From JAXGOI01 sp040767605 (GTDB lineage Bacteria; Bacillota; Dehalobacteriia; UBA4068), in the NCBI GenBank assembly GCA_040767605.1, contig JAXGOI010000001.1:1116001-1180000 (forward strand): a stretch of 64,000 nt of DNA. Direction: 5' to 3'. Positions 44,005 to 52,617 of this stretch are shown piece after piece (within the stretch, counting starts at the first letter, position 1; each line of letters opens with the position of its first letter). The position numbers were made by a program, and so were the translations under genes. Below the pieces are notes generated by a model. That model ran no database searches. It saw only the letters and a program-made list of their open reading frames with translations, and had not been told where the DNA came from.

Positions 44005-44012
44005 GAAAAACT

Positions 44013-44043
44013 CGGCATAGTCGTGTGATACGGCTATGCCGTT
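44013..44043. terminator. Hairpin overlapping the recombinase stop
   Basis: CGGCATAG / CTATGCCG with a 10-nt loop is flanked by A-run and T-run on both strands (minus-strand GAGTTTTT), ending the recombinase fragment. Confidence 0.7.
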
Positions 44044-44723
44044 TTTTCGTGCGTTTTCGGAATCTCGACTGCGCCGATGCAGTTGTAGATAATCTGGATG
44101 CGCTGGGTACGGACGCCATCGACCTTTTCTGCCTTGTAGACGATGATTTTCTCAATGAACTCGCGGATTATCTCTCCGTCCAATTCCGTGAAATCCGTGT
44201 AGCCCTTGACCCGTGTGAGAAAGCGGTCGATGTTGAGCGCCCTCTCTTTTGTGGCGTCGAGCATGGCTTTGAGCACCGTGGCTCTCTCCACGAGGGCTTT
44301 CTGCTCAGCCTCGTAATCGGCGGACATCCGGCTGAAACGCTCCTCCGAGATTTTCTCCATCACATGGTCTTCGTAAAGACGCTGCATGATTTTGTCCAGC
44401 GCCGCTATCCGCACCTGCCCTTGCTCGTATTCCTTCTGCGCAAGCCGCATATCCGCAGCGTGTTTTTTCTCGGAATCCCTTTGCACCAGCTCGACAAACT
44501 CGCGCTCGTGTTCGCTGGCAAAGGCAATGACCCGCTTCAAATCGTCCATCACCAGCTCCTCGATGACCACATTGCGTATCTGGTGGGAACTGCACAAGCC
44601 CTTCTTTTTACGGTATGTAGCGCAGACGAAATATTCCTTGTCGTGCGTCCAGCCGTTGGCTCTGACCTGATACAGCTTCGCGCCGCAGTCGGCGCAGTAC
44701 ATCATGCCGGAAAGAGCGCCCAT
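44034..44723 (-). pseudogene. Large serine recombinase, C-terminal part only
   Basis: The 229 residues have the zinc-ribbon start (LSGMMYCADCGAKLYQVR, then CATYRKKKGLCSSH), a long charged coiled coil (about residues 65-175), and the DUF4368 end (IIREFIEKIIVYKAEKVDGV, IQIIYNCIGAVEIP). This is the DNA-binding half of a TndX/TnpX-type recombinase. The N-terminal resolvase domain with the catalytic Ser (normally about 300 residues) is missing, replaced by the unrelated 58-aa frame, so it cannot catalyse integration or excision. Confidence 0.9.
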
Positions 44724-44878
44724 TTGGCTAATGCCGCCGTGTAAGCTGCTGCGGCATTCTGTGGGAGTGCACAGAGGTGGTGTGCCGGGTCGTTTGCCAT
44801 GTCACGCAGTTCCGGCGCAACAGTGGCGTTCTTCATGCTTTTCCAGAAAGCGTCGGTGATTTTTTCGTAAGTTAACAT
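44702..44878 (-). CDS. Small element-type protein running into the recombinase remnant
   Basis: A 58-residue frame with strong SD (AGGAGG, 8 nt before ATG): MLTYEKITDAFWKSMKNATV, then PELRDMANDPAHH. Its last few codons overlap the recombinase fragment in another frame, so its tail (about from residue 48) probably comes from the deletion junction, not from the original gene. Small ORFs of this kind are common in clostridial ICEs; function unknown. Confidence 0.6.
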   Translation of the reverse strand: MLTYEKITDAFWKSMKNATVAPELRDMANDPAHHLCALPQNAAAAYTAALAKWALFPA

Positions 44879-44895
44879 TGTAATATCCTCCTAAT

Positions 44896-45183
44896 TTAAT
44901 AACAGTTTTTGCAGGTGTAGACGGCCAGCGTGTGCCGGTCGAGGTGCGGCGCTATGGAGTCCATGACCGCACCGCAGTAGGGACAATGGATGGTGTACCT
45001 GAGATAATCCGTCATGCTGTGGGGCTGCCTTGCATGGAGCCGGTATCGATTCGGGATGAATTCTTCAAGGTATAGGTCGTGATGGTCGTTGACGCAGCCA
45101 TAATCGGTGTTGCCGAACATGGGCGTTTTGTCGGTGCCGTCCATAGTGGTGTCCACAAGCGGGTGGTACTTGATGTCCGTCAT
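44896..45183 (-). CDS. Small element-encoded protein with zinc knuckles
   Basis: A 95-aa protein from the same element: a C-terminal CPYC...CKNC pair forms a zinc ribbon, and the N-terminal part (MTDIKYHPLVDTTMDGTDKT, GCVNDHHDLYLEEF) has no recognisable domain. Its ATG overlaps the stop of the next gene upstream (ATGA), showing translational coupling. GC-rich and foreign to the host. Function unknown; typical of ICE accessory genes. Confidence 0.7.
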   Translation of the reverse strand: MTDIKYHPLVDTTMDGTDKTPMFGNTDYGCVNDHHDLYLEEFIPNRYRLHARQPHSMTDYLRYTIHCPYCGAVMDSIAPHLDRHTLAVYTCKNCY

Positions 45184-45467
45184 GCGCTTTTCCTCCTGAA
45201 TTTGTCATAACGGCGTTTAAGCAGAATGGCGCGAATACGGCTGATGTAGCCTCTGTCGATGCAGTCCTGCAGCATCTGGTCGATTGTGCCGTACCAGCAG
45301 CTCCCGCCGCGACAGCGCATATTGAGATATTTGTCCTTGCTCATGTCTCTGGGAACGAGCAGGACGGCGGCGTCCTCGTGCGACTGCGGCACGACAGCCA
45401 GCAGGTGGAAAGTGGCAAGGTTCATATCCATGCGCAGGTAGCGCTCCAGTCGTCTGTTCAGCTTCAT
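45180..45467 (-). CDS. Small element-encoded hypothetical protein
   Basis: A 95-aa basic protein (MKLNRRLERYLRMDMNLATF, LLVPRDMSKDKYLNMRCRGG, IRAILLKRRYDKFRRKSA). A longer in-frame extension to 45563 overlaps the next gene and lacks an SD, so I use the internal ATG. It is coupled to genes on either side (ATGA overlap with the downstream one, 4-nt gap from the upstream one). Function unknown. Confidence 0.65.
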   Translation of the reverse strand: MKLNRRLERYLRMDMNLATFHLLAVVPQSHEDAAVLLVPRDMSKDKYLNMRCRGGSCWYGTIDQMLQDCIDRGYISRIRAILLKRRYDKFRRKSA

Positions 45468-45471
45468 GCGC

Positions 45472-45747
45472 TCACGCCTCCACGTCGGCAAGGGGATTGC
45501 CGGAGAGGTCAAAGAAGCGTCCCTTGCAGTACGCCATCGCCTCGTCATAGCTGCCGAACACAAGGCAGGAGCAGCCGTATTCGACCTTCCATATCGGGAA
45601 GTCCGGGTCGTTGTTCTGGGAGACAGCCACAGGCTGGCCCTTGCGATTCTGTAGCAGGAAGTGGCAGTCGTAGTGGCCGCGAGAGAACATTCCTCTGTCG
45701 TTGGCTGTGAAGCGCGGCTTCGCGCCGTAGGTTATCTTGCGTTTCAT
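45472..45747 (-). CDS. Small element-encoded hypothetical protein
   Basis: A 91-aa protein that begins MKRKITYGAKPRFTANDRGM after GGAGGAAAACAAC and ends VFGSYDEAMAYCKGRFFDLS...ADVEA. The middle part reads RGHYDCHFLLQNRKGQPVAV, suggesting a small beta-rich fold. It heads a three-gene minus-strand operon in the mobile remnant. The long frame upstream to 45993 is probably chance. A palindrome (GGGTATATACCC) lies about 30 bp upstream. Confidence 0.65.
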   Translation of the reverse strand: MKRKITYGAKPRFTANDRGMFSRGHYDCHFLLQNRKGQPVAVSQNNDPDFPIWKVEYGCSCLVFGSYDEAMAYCKGRFFDLSGNPLADVEA

Positions 45748-45774
45748 GTTGTTTTCCTCCATTTGTTTGATTTT

Positions 45775-45786
45775 GGGTATATACCC
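45775..45786. promoter_or_regulatory. Palindrome upstream of the element operon
   Basis: GGGTATATACCC, a 12-bp perfect palindrome, lies 28 bp before the first gene of the element operon; a possible operator or core promoter element. Confidence 0.35.
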
Positions 45787-45864
45787 CGTTTGAATTCGCG
45801 TTTTTGTGTACGAAGCCCCACGCCGCTGTCCGAGATGAATAGCTGTGGAGATTCGACCTCCCCC

Positions 45865-45890
45865 TGATAAGTACCCCAAAAATTGGACAG
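45865..45890 (+). other. IS3-type end-like sequence
   Basis: GTACCCCAAAAATTGGACAG resembles the terminal repeats of IS3/IS150-like elements (GCACCC..TTGGACA). No transposase lies beside it and no second end was found, so this is a weak hint of an IS remnant. Confidence 0.25.
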
Positions 45891-45988
45891 CCATAGTTGT
45901 CCTTATCCGCGTTTGCAAGAGCAACGAAGCAAAGGCTGTTTCATTCTCTAAGGCGCGTAACGAGCAGAATGGCACGCTCAGTTGCGGA

Positions 45989-46144
45989 AGCAAGAATCTT
46001 CACGATATTCTTGTTTTGTTCATCCCGGACTACCAGCCGAAAAAGCGGTACAAGGTTACGGGCGAATTTGATGCCGAAAACCGTGTGATGTACTACGATA
46101 TGACCACAGCGGAGGTGTCGGAGTTCCGCGCTGTCAAGGAGTAA
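45989..46144 (+). pseudogene. Fragment of an element gene, 3' end only
   Basis: The last 50 or so codons read LVLFIPDYQPKKRYKVTGEF and MYYDMTTAEVSEFRAV before the stop. This is coherent protein sequence with the element's GC-rich codons, but the upstream frame is not and no start/SD exists. It is probably the tail of a gene cut by the deletion that formed the remnant. I do not recognise the family. Confidence 0.5.
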
Positions 46145-46213
46145 AGTGCCGCCGTATCGGTGGTGCTATGCCGTCGGTGCGGCTTCCTTAGGGATTTTTC
46201 TGCACGCAAAAAA

Positions 46214-46258
46214 GCAGCCATGCAGGAGCGTAAATGCTCTTACATGGCTACTTTCTTG
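46214..46258 (+). terminator. Terminator-like hairpin at the right end of the remnant
   Basis: AGCCATGCAGGAGC / GCTCTTACATGGCT (14 bp with one mismatch and one G-U) is flanked by an A-run and TTTCTTGTTT. It serves the truncated plus-strand gene. The stretch 46145-46386 holds no gene. Confidence 0.65.
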
Positions 46259-46319
46259 TTTGCGCCGCTTGAAGCTGTCACTCAAGTTTTTTTGTTAAAT
46301 CCCTGTGTGAACGCTCCAA

Positions 46320-46333
46320 AAAGGCGCTTTTTT
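46320..46333 (-). terminator. Right half of the split host terminator
   Basis: AAAGGCGCTTTTTT matches the half left at 43959-43978. It is preceded by foreign DNA and followed by the ykgJ-like gene's 3' flank. The original hairpin would have served both convergent transcripts. Confidence 0.75.
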
Positions 46334-46386
46334 ATTGGCGTAAATTTGGCTTTTACCCCTTAAAGTGTTACCGGCGAAGGGAATTC

Positions 46387-47034
46387 TTATTTTATAAGTT
46401 CCTCCCATAATTCTTCCGGGCAGATTTCTTTTAAAAGCACTTGTTTATATTCGGTTTTATTTTTAAGGCCTTTTGGGGGGTAGTCCTCTTTATTAAGGGC
46501 TTTTAAAAGCCTTGGTTTTGCCCCGGCTTCCTCCTCTTCCAGTAAAAGGCGGATAAGCTCATCCTCCCCCTGGTTAACAATGGCGCTTCTTAAGGCCTTG
46601 GCCCTTGGGCTTTGGGGTATGCAATAATGGCTCCGGCAGACAAAGGGCCGGGCATTATGGTTTCTACAGCGCTTGCCTTCAAAATTCAAAAAAATACAGG
46701 CCCCGTTTCGGCGCTTAAGGGTAATATCCCCGCAGCCGTCGCTATTAATTTTAAGGCTGCCAAAGGCATTTACAGCCTCATGAAGGGGAAAGCCGCTCTC
46801 TTCTAATAGCTTCAGGAGGGCCGGCATATCCATGGAGGTTAAAGGGGCTCTTTCATGGCAGCAGCCGTCGCAGCCAAGGCAGCTGTTAAGGTTTTCCGCC
46901 GCAAAGGCCTCCAGGGCATCTAAATAATCCTGGCAATTAGCCTTTGGGGAAAGGATTTTTATATCATAGCCGAGGCAGGGGAAGCCCCATTCATCCTCAA
47001 AGGCCATGGGGAGTACGGCTATATTTTTATTCAC
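46387..47034 (-). CDS. YkgJ family cysteine cluster protein
   Basis: A 215-aa protein with the cysteine cluster of the YkgJ/FliB family: CLGCDGCCHE near residue 55, then FLNFEGKRCRNHNARPFVCR and SHYC, probably a metal or Fe-S site. Unknown function. The GTG start lies inside the end of folD (8-nt overlap) with GGGAG placed properly, so it is expressed with folD. The natural terminator downstream is the split one. Confidence 0.85.
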   Translation of the reverse strand: MNKNIAVLPMAFEDEWGFPCLGYDIKILSPKANCQDYLDALEAFAAENLNSCLGCDGCCHERAPLTSMDMPALLKLLEESGFPLHEAVNAFGSLKINSDGCGDITLKRRNGACIFLNFEGKRCRNHNARPFVCRSHYCIPQSPRAKALRSAIVNQGEDELIRLLLEEEEAGAKPRLLKALNKEDYPPKGLKNKTEYKQVLLKEICPEELWEELIK

Positions 47035-47890
47035 AATTAATACTCCCGGCGCAGGCCTCTATGGTATGGCGGCAAAGTATTGCGGCGGTTACCGCACCAA
47101 CGCCTCCGGGTACCGGGGTAATGGCCTCAACTATGGTTTTTGCCTCATTAAAATTAATATCCCCGCAAATAAAGCCGGGCTTATCAGGGTCTTCATTTAT
47201 GCCTACATCAATCAGAGTTTGCCCGGGGCGGGTATATTCTTTGCCAATATAAGCGGGCCTGCCAATGGCCGCAATAAGAATATCCCCCTGACGGCAGACG
47301 GCAGGCAAATTCCGGCTTTGGGAATGGGCAATGGTTACCGTGGCGTTTTCTTTTAAAAGCAGCATGGAAAGGGGCCTCCCCACCACCTGAGAGCGGCCGA
47401 TTATCACTGCCCGGCTGCCTTTAACGGGTATGGAATAGTATTTAAGTATTTCTATTACAGCCCGGGCCGTACAGGGGGCAAAGCCCATTTCATCCCCGGC
47501 AAAAATTGCCGCGCTGCTGGTTCTGGTGAGGCAATCAATATCTTTTTTAGGGTCAATAGCCTCCCTGGCGGCTTTTTCATCAAGCTCTTTAGGCAAAGGG
47601 CAAAAAAGCAATATGCCATGGATTTTAAGATCTTTTGAAAGGGCTGTGAGTTTTTTGCTTAAATCCTTAGTTTTAATCTCGGCGGGCAGGGTATGAATCT
47701 CACATTCCATGGCTATACGCTTAGCGCATCTTTCCAAAGTTTCCTGGTAAGATATATCGTCGGGGTTTTCCCCCACCCTTACCAAAGCCATGCGGGGTAT
47801 AATTCCCCGGCCCTTAAGCTCTTTTATAAGCTCTGTATTTTCGGCCTCCAGGGCCGCGGCAACCTCTTTGCCGGATAGTATTTTTGCCAT
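47027..47890 (-). CDS. folD: Methylenetetrahydrofolate dehydrogenase/cyclohydrolase FolD
   Basis: Bifunctional one-carbon enzyme: 5,10-CH2-THF to 10-CHO-THF using NADP. The 287-aa protein has the usual motifs: GEN.DDISYQETLERCAKRIA (with the catalytic region usually Y-x-x-x-K; here SYQETLERCAK, with the Tyr kept), the Pro-rich LLFCPLPKEL (usual QLPLP), the GRSQVVGRPLSMLLL signature and PVPGGVGAVTAAIL end. Note LFCPLP in place of VQLPLP. Length normal. Divergent from gyrB with 259 bp between. Confidence 0.95.
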   Translation of the reverse strand: MAKILSGKEVAAALEAENTELIKELKGRGIIPRMALVRVGENPDDISYQETLERCAKRIAMECEIHTLPAEIKTKDLSKKLTALSKDLKIHGILLFCPLPKELDEKAAREAIDPKKDIDCLTRTSSAAIFAGDEMGFAPCTARAVIEILKYYSIPVKGSRAVIIGRSQVVGRPLSMLLLKENATVTIAHSQSRNLPAVCRQGDILIAAIGRPAYIGKEYTRPGQTLIDVGINEDPDKPGFICGDINFNEAKTIVEAITPVPGGVGAVTAAILCRHTIEACAGSINCE

Positions 47891-48036
47891 GGCATTTTCT
47901 CCTTTTTATACTGCCTAAGTAATTCTCTTATGCCGCTTAAAAATCCTTTGTGGGGTGTTATGGGTCAAAGAGAATAAAATGACGGAAAAACCCGCTTTTT
48001 AAGGGAATAGCCCCAGCTTTAATAAAGGATAAAAAC

Positions 48037-48065
48037 TTGAAACAACCTATATATTGTGGTATAAT
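48037..48065 (+). promoter_or_regulatory. Sigma-A type promoter for gyrBA
   Basis: TTGAAA, a 17-nt spacer and TATAAT, 85 bp before the gyrB start. Confidence 0.8.
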
Positions 48066-48085
48066 AAATTAGTTTAAGGTATAGA

Positions 48086-48115
48086 TTGACAAGATACGGA
48101 TTAGCCTGATAAAAA
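48086..48115 (+). promoter_or_regulatory. Second promoter candidate for gyrBA
   Basis: TTGACA, an 18-nt spacer and TAAAAA. A tandem arrangement with the upstream promoter could give supercoiling-sensitive control. Confidence 0.45.
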
Positions 48116-48149
48116 AGCGTATATATTGGAAAGCGGAGGTAATTGATTC

Positions 48150-50069
48150 ATGGCTCACATGGACAAACCGGAAAATCATAATTACGATGCCGGCCAAATT
48201 CAAATTTTAGAAGGGCTGGAAGGGGTAAGGAGGCGCCCGAGTATGTATATCGGCTCCACCTCCGGCCGCGGCCTGCATCATTTAGTGTATGAAATTGTCG
48301 ATAATAGTATTGATGAGGCAATGGCGGGTTTTTGCGATACCATTTTAGTAAATATCCGTACGGATAACAGCATCACCGTTTCAGATAACGGGCGCGGCAT
48401 ACCGGTAGGCATACATGAAAAAACAGGCCGTTCCGCTGTAGAGGCAGCCCTTACCATGCTCCATGCCGGGGGTAAATTCGGCGGCGGCGGCTATAAGGTT
48501 TCAGGGGGTCTTCACGGGGTGGGGATGAGTGTCGTTAACGCTCTTTCTTCCTGGCTTGAAGTAAAGGTTGAAAGAGAAGGCTATCTTTATCAGCAGGAAT
48601 ATGAAAAAGGCGTTCCCAAATACGATTTGCGTAAAATAAGCCTTTCCGACCGTACCGGAACCACAATTTCATTTTTGCCTGATGCCACGGTTTTTGAGGA
48701 AACCGTTTATGATAAGGCCATTCTTTCCAGCCGCTTAAGGGAGCTTGCCTTTCTTAATAAAGGGCTTACCATTAAGCTTAGGGATGAAAGAGATAATACG
48801 GAAAAGGTTTTCCGCTATGACGGCGGGGTAATCGATTTTGTTAAATATTTAAATAATAATAAAGATACTCTCCATCCGGTTGTCAGCTTTTCCGGGGAAA
48901 AGGATAGGGTTCAGGTAGAGCTGGCCTTGCAATACCATGACGGCTATACGGAGAATGTTTATTCTTATGTAAATAATATACACACCCAGGAGGGGGGCAC
49001 CCATGAAGTCGGGTTTAAATCCGCCCTTACCAGAATTGTAAACGACTATGGCCGGCGCCTCAATATTCTTAAAGAGGGGAATGGCAACCTTTCCGGCGAG
49101 GATATTCGCGAGGGGCTTACGGTGGTTATCAGCGTTAAAGTGGAAGACCCTCAGTTTGAAGGCCAGACAAAAACAAAGCTGGGTAATGTAGAGGTCCGCG
49201 GTATAGTAGATTCTATTGTGGCGGAAGGCATGAGTACCTTTTTAGAAGAAAAACCCGCCTTTGCCCGGCGGATAATCGAAAAAACCCTTCAGGCCAGCCG
49301 GGCCCGGGAGGCTGCCCGCAAGGCAAGGGAGCTTACCCGGCGTCAAAGCGCTTTAGAAAAAACCTCTCTTCCGGGGAAGCTGGCGGATTGCTCCATGAAA
49401 GACCCTGCTCTCTCCGAGCTTTATTTAGTGGAGGGGGATTCTGCGGGAGGTTCCGCCAAGCAGGGCAGAGACCGGCGCACCCAGGCCATATTACCCTTAA
49501 GGGGCAAAATTTTAAATGTGGAAAAGGCCAGGCTGGATAGGATTTTAGGCAGCGAAGAGATTAAAGCCATGATAACCGCTATGGGAACGGGGATTTCCGA
49601 GGATTTTGATATAGAAAAGGCCCGTTATCATAAGCTGATTATTATGACAGACGCCGATGTGGACGGAGCCCATATCCGCACCCTTTTACTGACATTTTTC
49701 TTCCGCTATATGCGGCCTTTAATTGAGGCGGGCTATGTTTATATCGCCCAGCCGCCCTTATACAGCCTGAAGGCTAAAAAAGGCAAAGAAATTCATTATT
49801 TTTACGGTGATGAAGATTTAGAAAAATTTTTAGAGCAAAACGGCAGGGATAAATATAATATACAGCGCTATAAGGGCTTGGGGGAAATGAATGCCGACCA
49901 GCTTTGGGAAACCACCATGAACCCGGAAAACCGGACCTTTTTAAGGGTTACTCTAGATGACGAGCTGGATACCGAAGCCACCTTTACAACCCTAATGGGA
50001 GATAAAGTAGAGCCCCGGCGGGATTTTATTACGGAAAACGCCGTTTATGTAAAACATCTGGATATTTAA
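48150..50069 (+). CDS. gyrB: DNA gyrase subunit B
   Basis: ATPase half of gyrase, 639 aa. GHKL ATP site: YEIVDNSIDEAMAG, VSDNGRGIPVGIHEKTGRSA, GLHGVGMSVVNALS. TOPRIM: VEGDSAGGSAKQGRDR and DADVDGAHIRTLLLTFF with the Mg-binding Asp-x-Asp. The C-terminal YKGLGEMNADQLWETTM is typical. The ATG is preceded by GGAGG. gyrA follows 35 bp on. dnaA, dnaN and recF, which often sit near gyrB in Firmicutes, are absent, so the origin is not shown here. Confidence 0.98.
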   Translation: MAHMDKPENHNYDAGQIQILEGLEGVRRRPSMYIGSTSGRGLHHLVYEIVDNSIDEAMAGFCDTILVNIRTDNSITVSDNGRGIPVGIHEKTGRSAVEAALTMLHAGGKFGGGGYKVSGGLHGVGMSVVNALSSWLEVKVEREGYLYQQEYEKGVPKYDLRKISLSDRTGTTISFLPDATVFEETVYDKAILSSRLRELAFLNKGLTIKLRDERDNTEKVFRYDGGVIDFVKYLNNNKDTLHPVVSFSGEKDRVQVELALQYHDGYTENVYSYVNNIHTQEGGTHEVGFKSALTRIVNDYGRRLNILKEGNGNLSGEDIREGLTVVISVKVEDPQFEGQTKTKLGNVEVRGIVDSIVAEGMSTFLEEKPAFARRIIEKTLQASRAREAARKARELTRRQSALEKTSLPGKLADCSMKDPALSELYLVEGDSAGGSAKQGRDRRTQAILPLRGKILNVEKARLDRILGSEEIKAMITAMGTGISEDFDIEKARYHKLIIMTDADVDGAHIRTLLLTFFFRYMRPLIEAGYVYIAQPPLYSLKAKKGKEIHYFYGDEDLEKFLEQNGRDKYNIQRYKGLGEMNADQLWETTMNPENRTFLRVTLDDELDTEATFTTLMGDKVEPRRDFITENAVYVKHLDI

Positions 50070-50104
50070 ACAGTTTTTCAAACCAAAGATGCGGAGGTTA
50101 AAGT

Positions 50105-52558
50105 ATGAATGAGTTTAGCCATGGTAAGATAATTCCCCGCAGTTTAGATAAGGAAATGCGGGAATCCTATATTGATTATGCCATGAGCGTTATTGTAGGC
50201 AGGGCCCTGCCCGATGTAAGGGACGGCTTTAAGCCGGTTCACCGCCGGATTTTATATTCCATGTTTGATCAGGGTATTACCCATGATAAACCCTTTAAAA
50301 AATCCGCCCGTATTGTGGGGGATGTTTTAGGTAAATACCACCCCCACGGAGATACCGCGGTTTATGATGCCCTTGTTCGTATGGCTCAGGATTTTTCTCT
50401 CCGCTATACTTTGGTAGAGGGCCAGGGTAACTTTGGCTCCATAGATGGGGATTCCGCCGCTGCCATGCGTTATACCGAGGTGCGTTTGCGGAATTTAGCT
50501 TTGGAAATGATGGCGGATATTAATAAGGATACCGTTGATTTTACAGATAACTATGACGGAAATGAAACCGAGCCGGTTGTTTTGCCCTCCCGTATTCCTA
50601 ATTTGCTGGTAAACGGTTCGTCAGGTATCGCAGTTGGGATGGCCACAAATATCCCCCCCCATAATTTGGGAGAGGTTATTGACGGCATTATCTCTTTAAT
50701 AGATAACCCCGATATTACCTGCAAAGAATTAATTAAAGATATTCCCGGGCCGGATTTCCCCACGGCGGCCCTTATATTGGGGCGCCAGGGTATTAATCAA
50801 GCTTATGAAACAGGCAGAGGCTCTGTAAAAATAAGGGCGCGCTGTGTTATTGAGAGTATGTCCAATGGCAAGCAGAGGATTATTGTAAGTGAATTGCCTT
50901 ATCAGGTAAATAAGGCCTCTTTGATAGAAAAAATAGCGGATTTAGTTCGGGATAAAAAAGTTGAGGGTATTACAGATTTGCGGGATGAAAGCGATAAAGA
51001 CGGCCTGCGTATTGTAATAGAGGTTAAAAAAGAGGCCAATGCCAGAGTAATTTTAAACCAGCTTTATAAGCATACATCCCTGCAAACCAGCTTTGGTATT
51101 ATTATGCTGGCATTGGTTAACGGCATCCCCAAGGTTTTAACCCTAAAAGAAATTTTAGAAGAATATATTCTGCATCAAAAAGAAATAATTGTTCGCCGCA
51201 GCCGCTTTGATTTAAATAAAGCTCAGGAGAGGGCCCATATTGTAGAGGGCTTAAAAATTGCCCTGGATTTTATTGACGAGGTTGTGGCTACTATCCGCTC
51301 CGCCTCCTCCACCGAGGAGGCCAGAGAAAAGCTGATGGAGCGCTTCGGCCTTTCCCAACGCCAGGCCCAGGCTATTCTGGAAATGCGCCTGCGGGCTTTA
51401 ACAGGCCTTGAAAGAGAAAAGCTGGAGGATGAGTACCGGGAATTAATTAAAACCATAGCTTATCTTACCGAGGTTTTAGCCAATGAAAAGCTGGTGCTTT
51501 ATATTATTAAAGAAGAATTAAAGAAAATTCAGGAAAAATACGCGGATACCCGCCGCACAATTATTACGGCGGATGACAGCGAGCTTTCCGACGAGGATTT
51601 AATTGCCGTAGAGGATATGGTTATAACTATAACCAATAACGGCTATATTAAGCGTTTAAATTCCAATACTTACCGGCAGCAGAAGCGGGGCGGCAGAGGA
51701 GTAACCGCCATGACGACCAAGCAGGAGGATTTTGTAGAGCAATTATTTATTGCCACCACCCACCATTATTTGCTGGTATTTACCAGCCGGGGCAAGGTTT
51801 ACCGCCTAAAAGTTCATGAAATACCCGAGGCGGGGCGCCATGCCAAGGGTACGGCTATTGTTAATCTGATTTCTCTTCCCGGGGATGACAGCGTAACGGC
51901 GGTAATCCCGGTTAGAGAATTTAATGATGAGCAATACCTCTTTATGTGTACCTGCGCCGGAATAGTTAAAAAGAGCCTCTTAAGCGAATATGACACCTCC
52001 AGAAGGGACGGGCTTATTGCCATTAATCTCGATGACGGGGATTCTCTTATCGGGGTTAAGCTTACCAACGGCAAGCAGGAAATTGTTATTTCCACCGCTC
52101 AGGGGGCGGCAATCCGCTTTAATGAAGAGGATGTCCGCTTTATGGGCCGGGCCACCCGGGGCGTAAGGGGAATTACCCTTAATAAAGGGGATTCTGTTGT
52201 AAGTATTGATACGGCTCAGGAAATGGACGGGCTTTTAGTTTTAAGCGAAAACGGCTATGGCAAGCGCACCCTTATTTCCACCTTCCGTAAAACCAAACGG
52301 GGGGGCAAAGGTGTTTATGCCATGCGCTGTAATGAAAAAACAGGCAATCTCGCGGCTATTCAGGTAGTAAGGCCCGGGGATGAAATGATGATTATCTCCC
52401 GGGAGGGGATAATTATCCGCATTAATGCCGATGACATCTCCGAGCAGGGCCGTTATGCCTCAGGGGTAAGAGTTATTAAGCTTGGGGAGGGAGATTCCGT
52501 AGTGGCCATGGCAAGGGTTCTCTCTAAAGGCGAGGATGACGACGCCGAAGAGGATTAA
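50105..52558 (+). CDS. gyrA: DNA gyrase subunit A
   Basis: The DNA cutting and rejoining subunit, 817 aa. MSVIVGRALPDVRDGFKPVHRRI opens; the active-site Tyr lies in AAAMRYTEVRL near residue 122; the quinolone-region KYHPHGDTAVYDALVRMAQ has Asp/Ala at the positions that matter (GDTAV, with Thr in the usual Ser83 site). The C-terminal beta-pinwheel has the GyrA box QKRGGRGV near residue 525, which marks gyrase and not topoisomerase IV. It ends in an acidic tail (GEDDDAEED). Confidence 0.97.
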   Translation: MNEFSHGKIIPRSLDKEMRESYIDYAMSVIVGRALPDVRDGFKPVHRRILYSMFDQGITHDKPFKKSARIVGDVLGKYHPHGDTAVYDALVRMAQDFSLRYTLVEGQGNFGSIDGDSAAAMRYTEVRLRNLALEMMADINKDTVDFTDNYDGNETEPVVLPSRIPNLLVNGSSGIAVGMATNIPPHNLGEVIDGIISLIDNPDITCKELIKDIPGPDFPTAALILGRQGINQAYETGRGSVKIRARCVIESMSNGKQRIIVSELPYQVNKASLIEKIADLVRDKKVEGITDLRDESDKDGLRIVIEVKKEANARVILNQLYKHTSLQTSFGIIMLALVNGIPKVLTLKEILEEYILHQKEIIVRRSRFDLNKAQERAHIVEGLKIALDFIDEVVATIRSASSTEEAREKLMERFGLSQRQAQAILEMRLRALTGLEREKLEDEYRELIKTIAYLTEVLANEKLVLYIIKEELKKIQEKYADTRRTIITADDSELSDEDLIAVEDMVITITNNGYIKRLNSNTYRQQKRGGRGVTAMTTKQEDFVEQLFIATTHHYLLVFTSRGKVYRLKVHEIPEAGRHAKGTAIVNLISLPGDDSVTAVIPVREFNDEQYLFMCTCAGIVKKSLLSEYDTSRRDGLIAINLDDGDSLIGVKLTNGKQEIVISTAQGAAIRFNEEDVRFMGRATRGVRGITLNKGDSVVSIDTAQEMDGLLVLSENGYGKRTLISTFRKTKRGGKGVYAMRCNEKTGNLAAIQVVRPGDEMMIISREGIIIRINADDISEQGRYASGVRVIKLGEGDSVVAMARVLSKGEDDDAEED

Positions 52559-52617
52559 ACTAAAAAAACAAACTAAATTATAAAAACCTAATACACGGCA
52601 TATTAGCGATAAACAAT

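Larger units (their letters stand above)
43972..46326. mobile_element. Remnant of a large-serine-recombinase element
   Basis: A 2.35-kb insertion flanked by AAAGGCG on both sides, splitting a terminator. Its codon use (CTG, GCG, CGC, ACG) differs sharply from the host's TTA, ATT, AAA and GCC style. Content: a truncated recombinase whose 3' end lies about 55 bp from the left boundary (as in large-serine-recombinase elements, where the gene flanks attL), three or four small element-type genes and a gene fragment. No transfer, replication or resistance genes remain, so it has been deleted down from an ICE, transposon or prophage. Confidence 0.8.

Noticed and set aside
44025..44744. Long plus-strand frame opposite the recombinase fragment
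   Set aside because: The minus strand encodes a recognisable recombinase. The plus frame is its GC-rich shadow and has no known motif.
45747..45993. N-terminal extension of the first element gene
   Set aside because: It reads through noncoding sequence and an IS3-like end and has no SD, while the internal ATG has GGAGG.
43972..46326. Functional prophage or ICE
   Set aside because: Too short, catalytic recombinase domain missing, and no structural, transfer or replication genes.
46160..46363. 67-aa plus-strand frame at the right end of the remnant
   Set aside because: It spans a terminator-like hairpin and the right insertion boundary and has no SD or motif.
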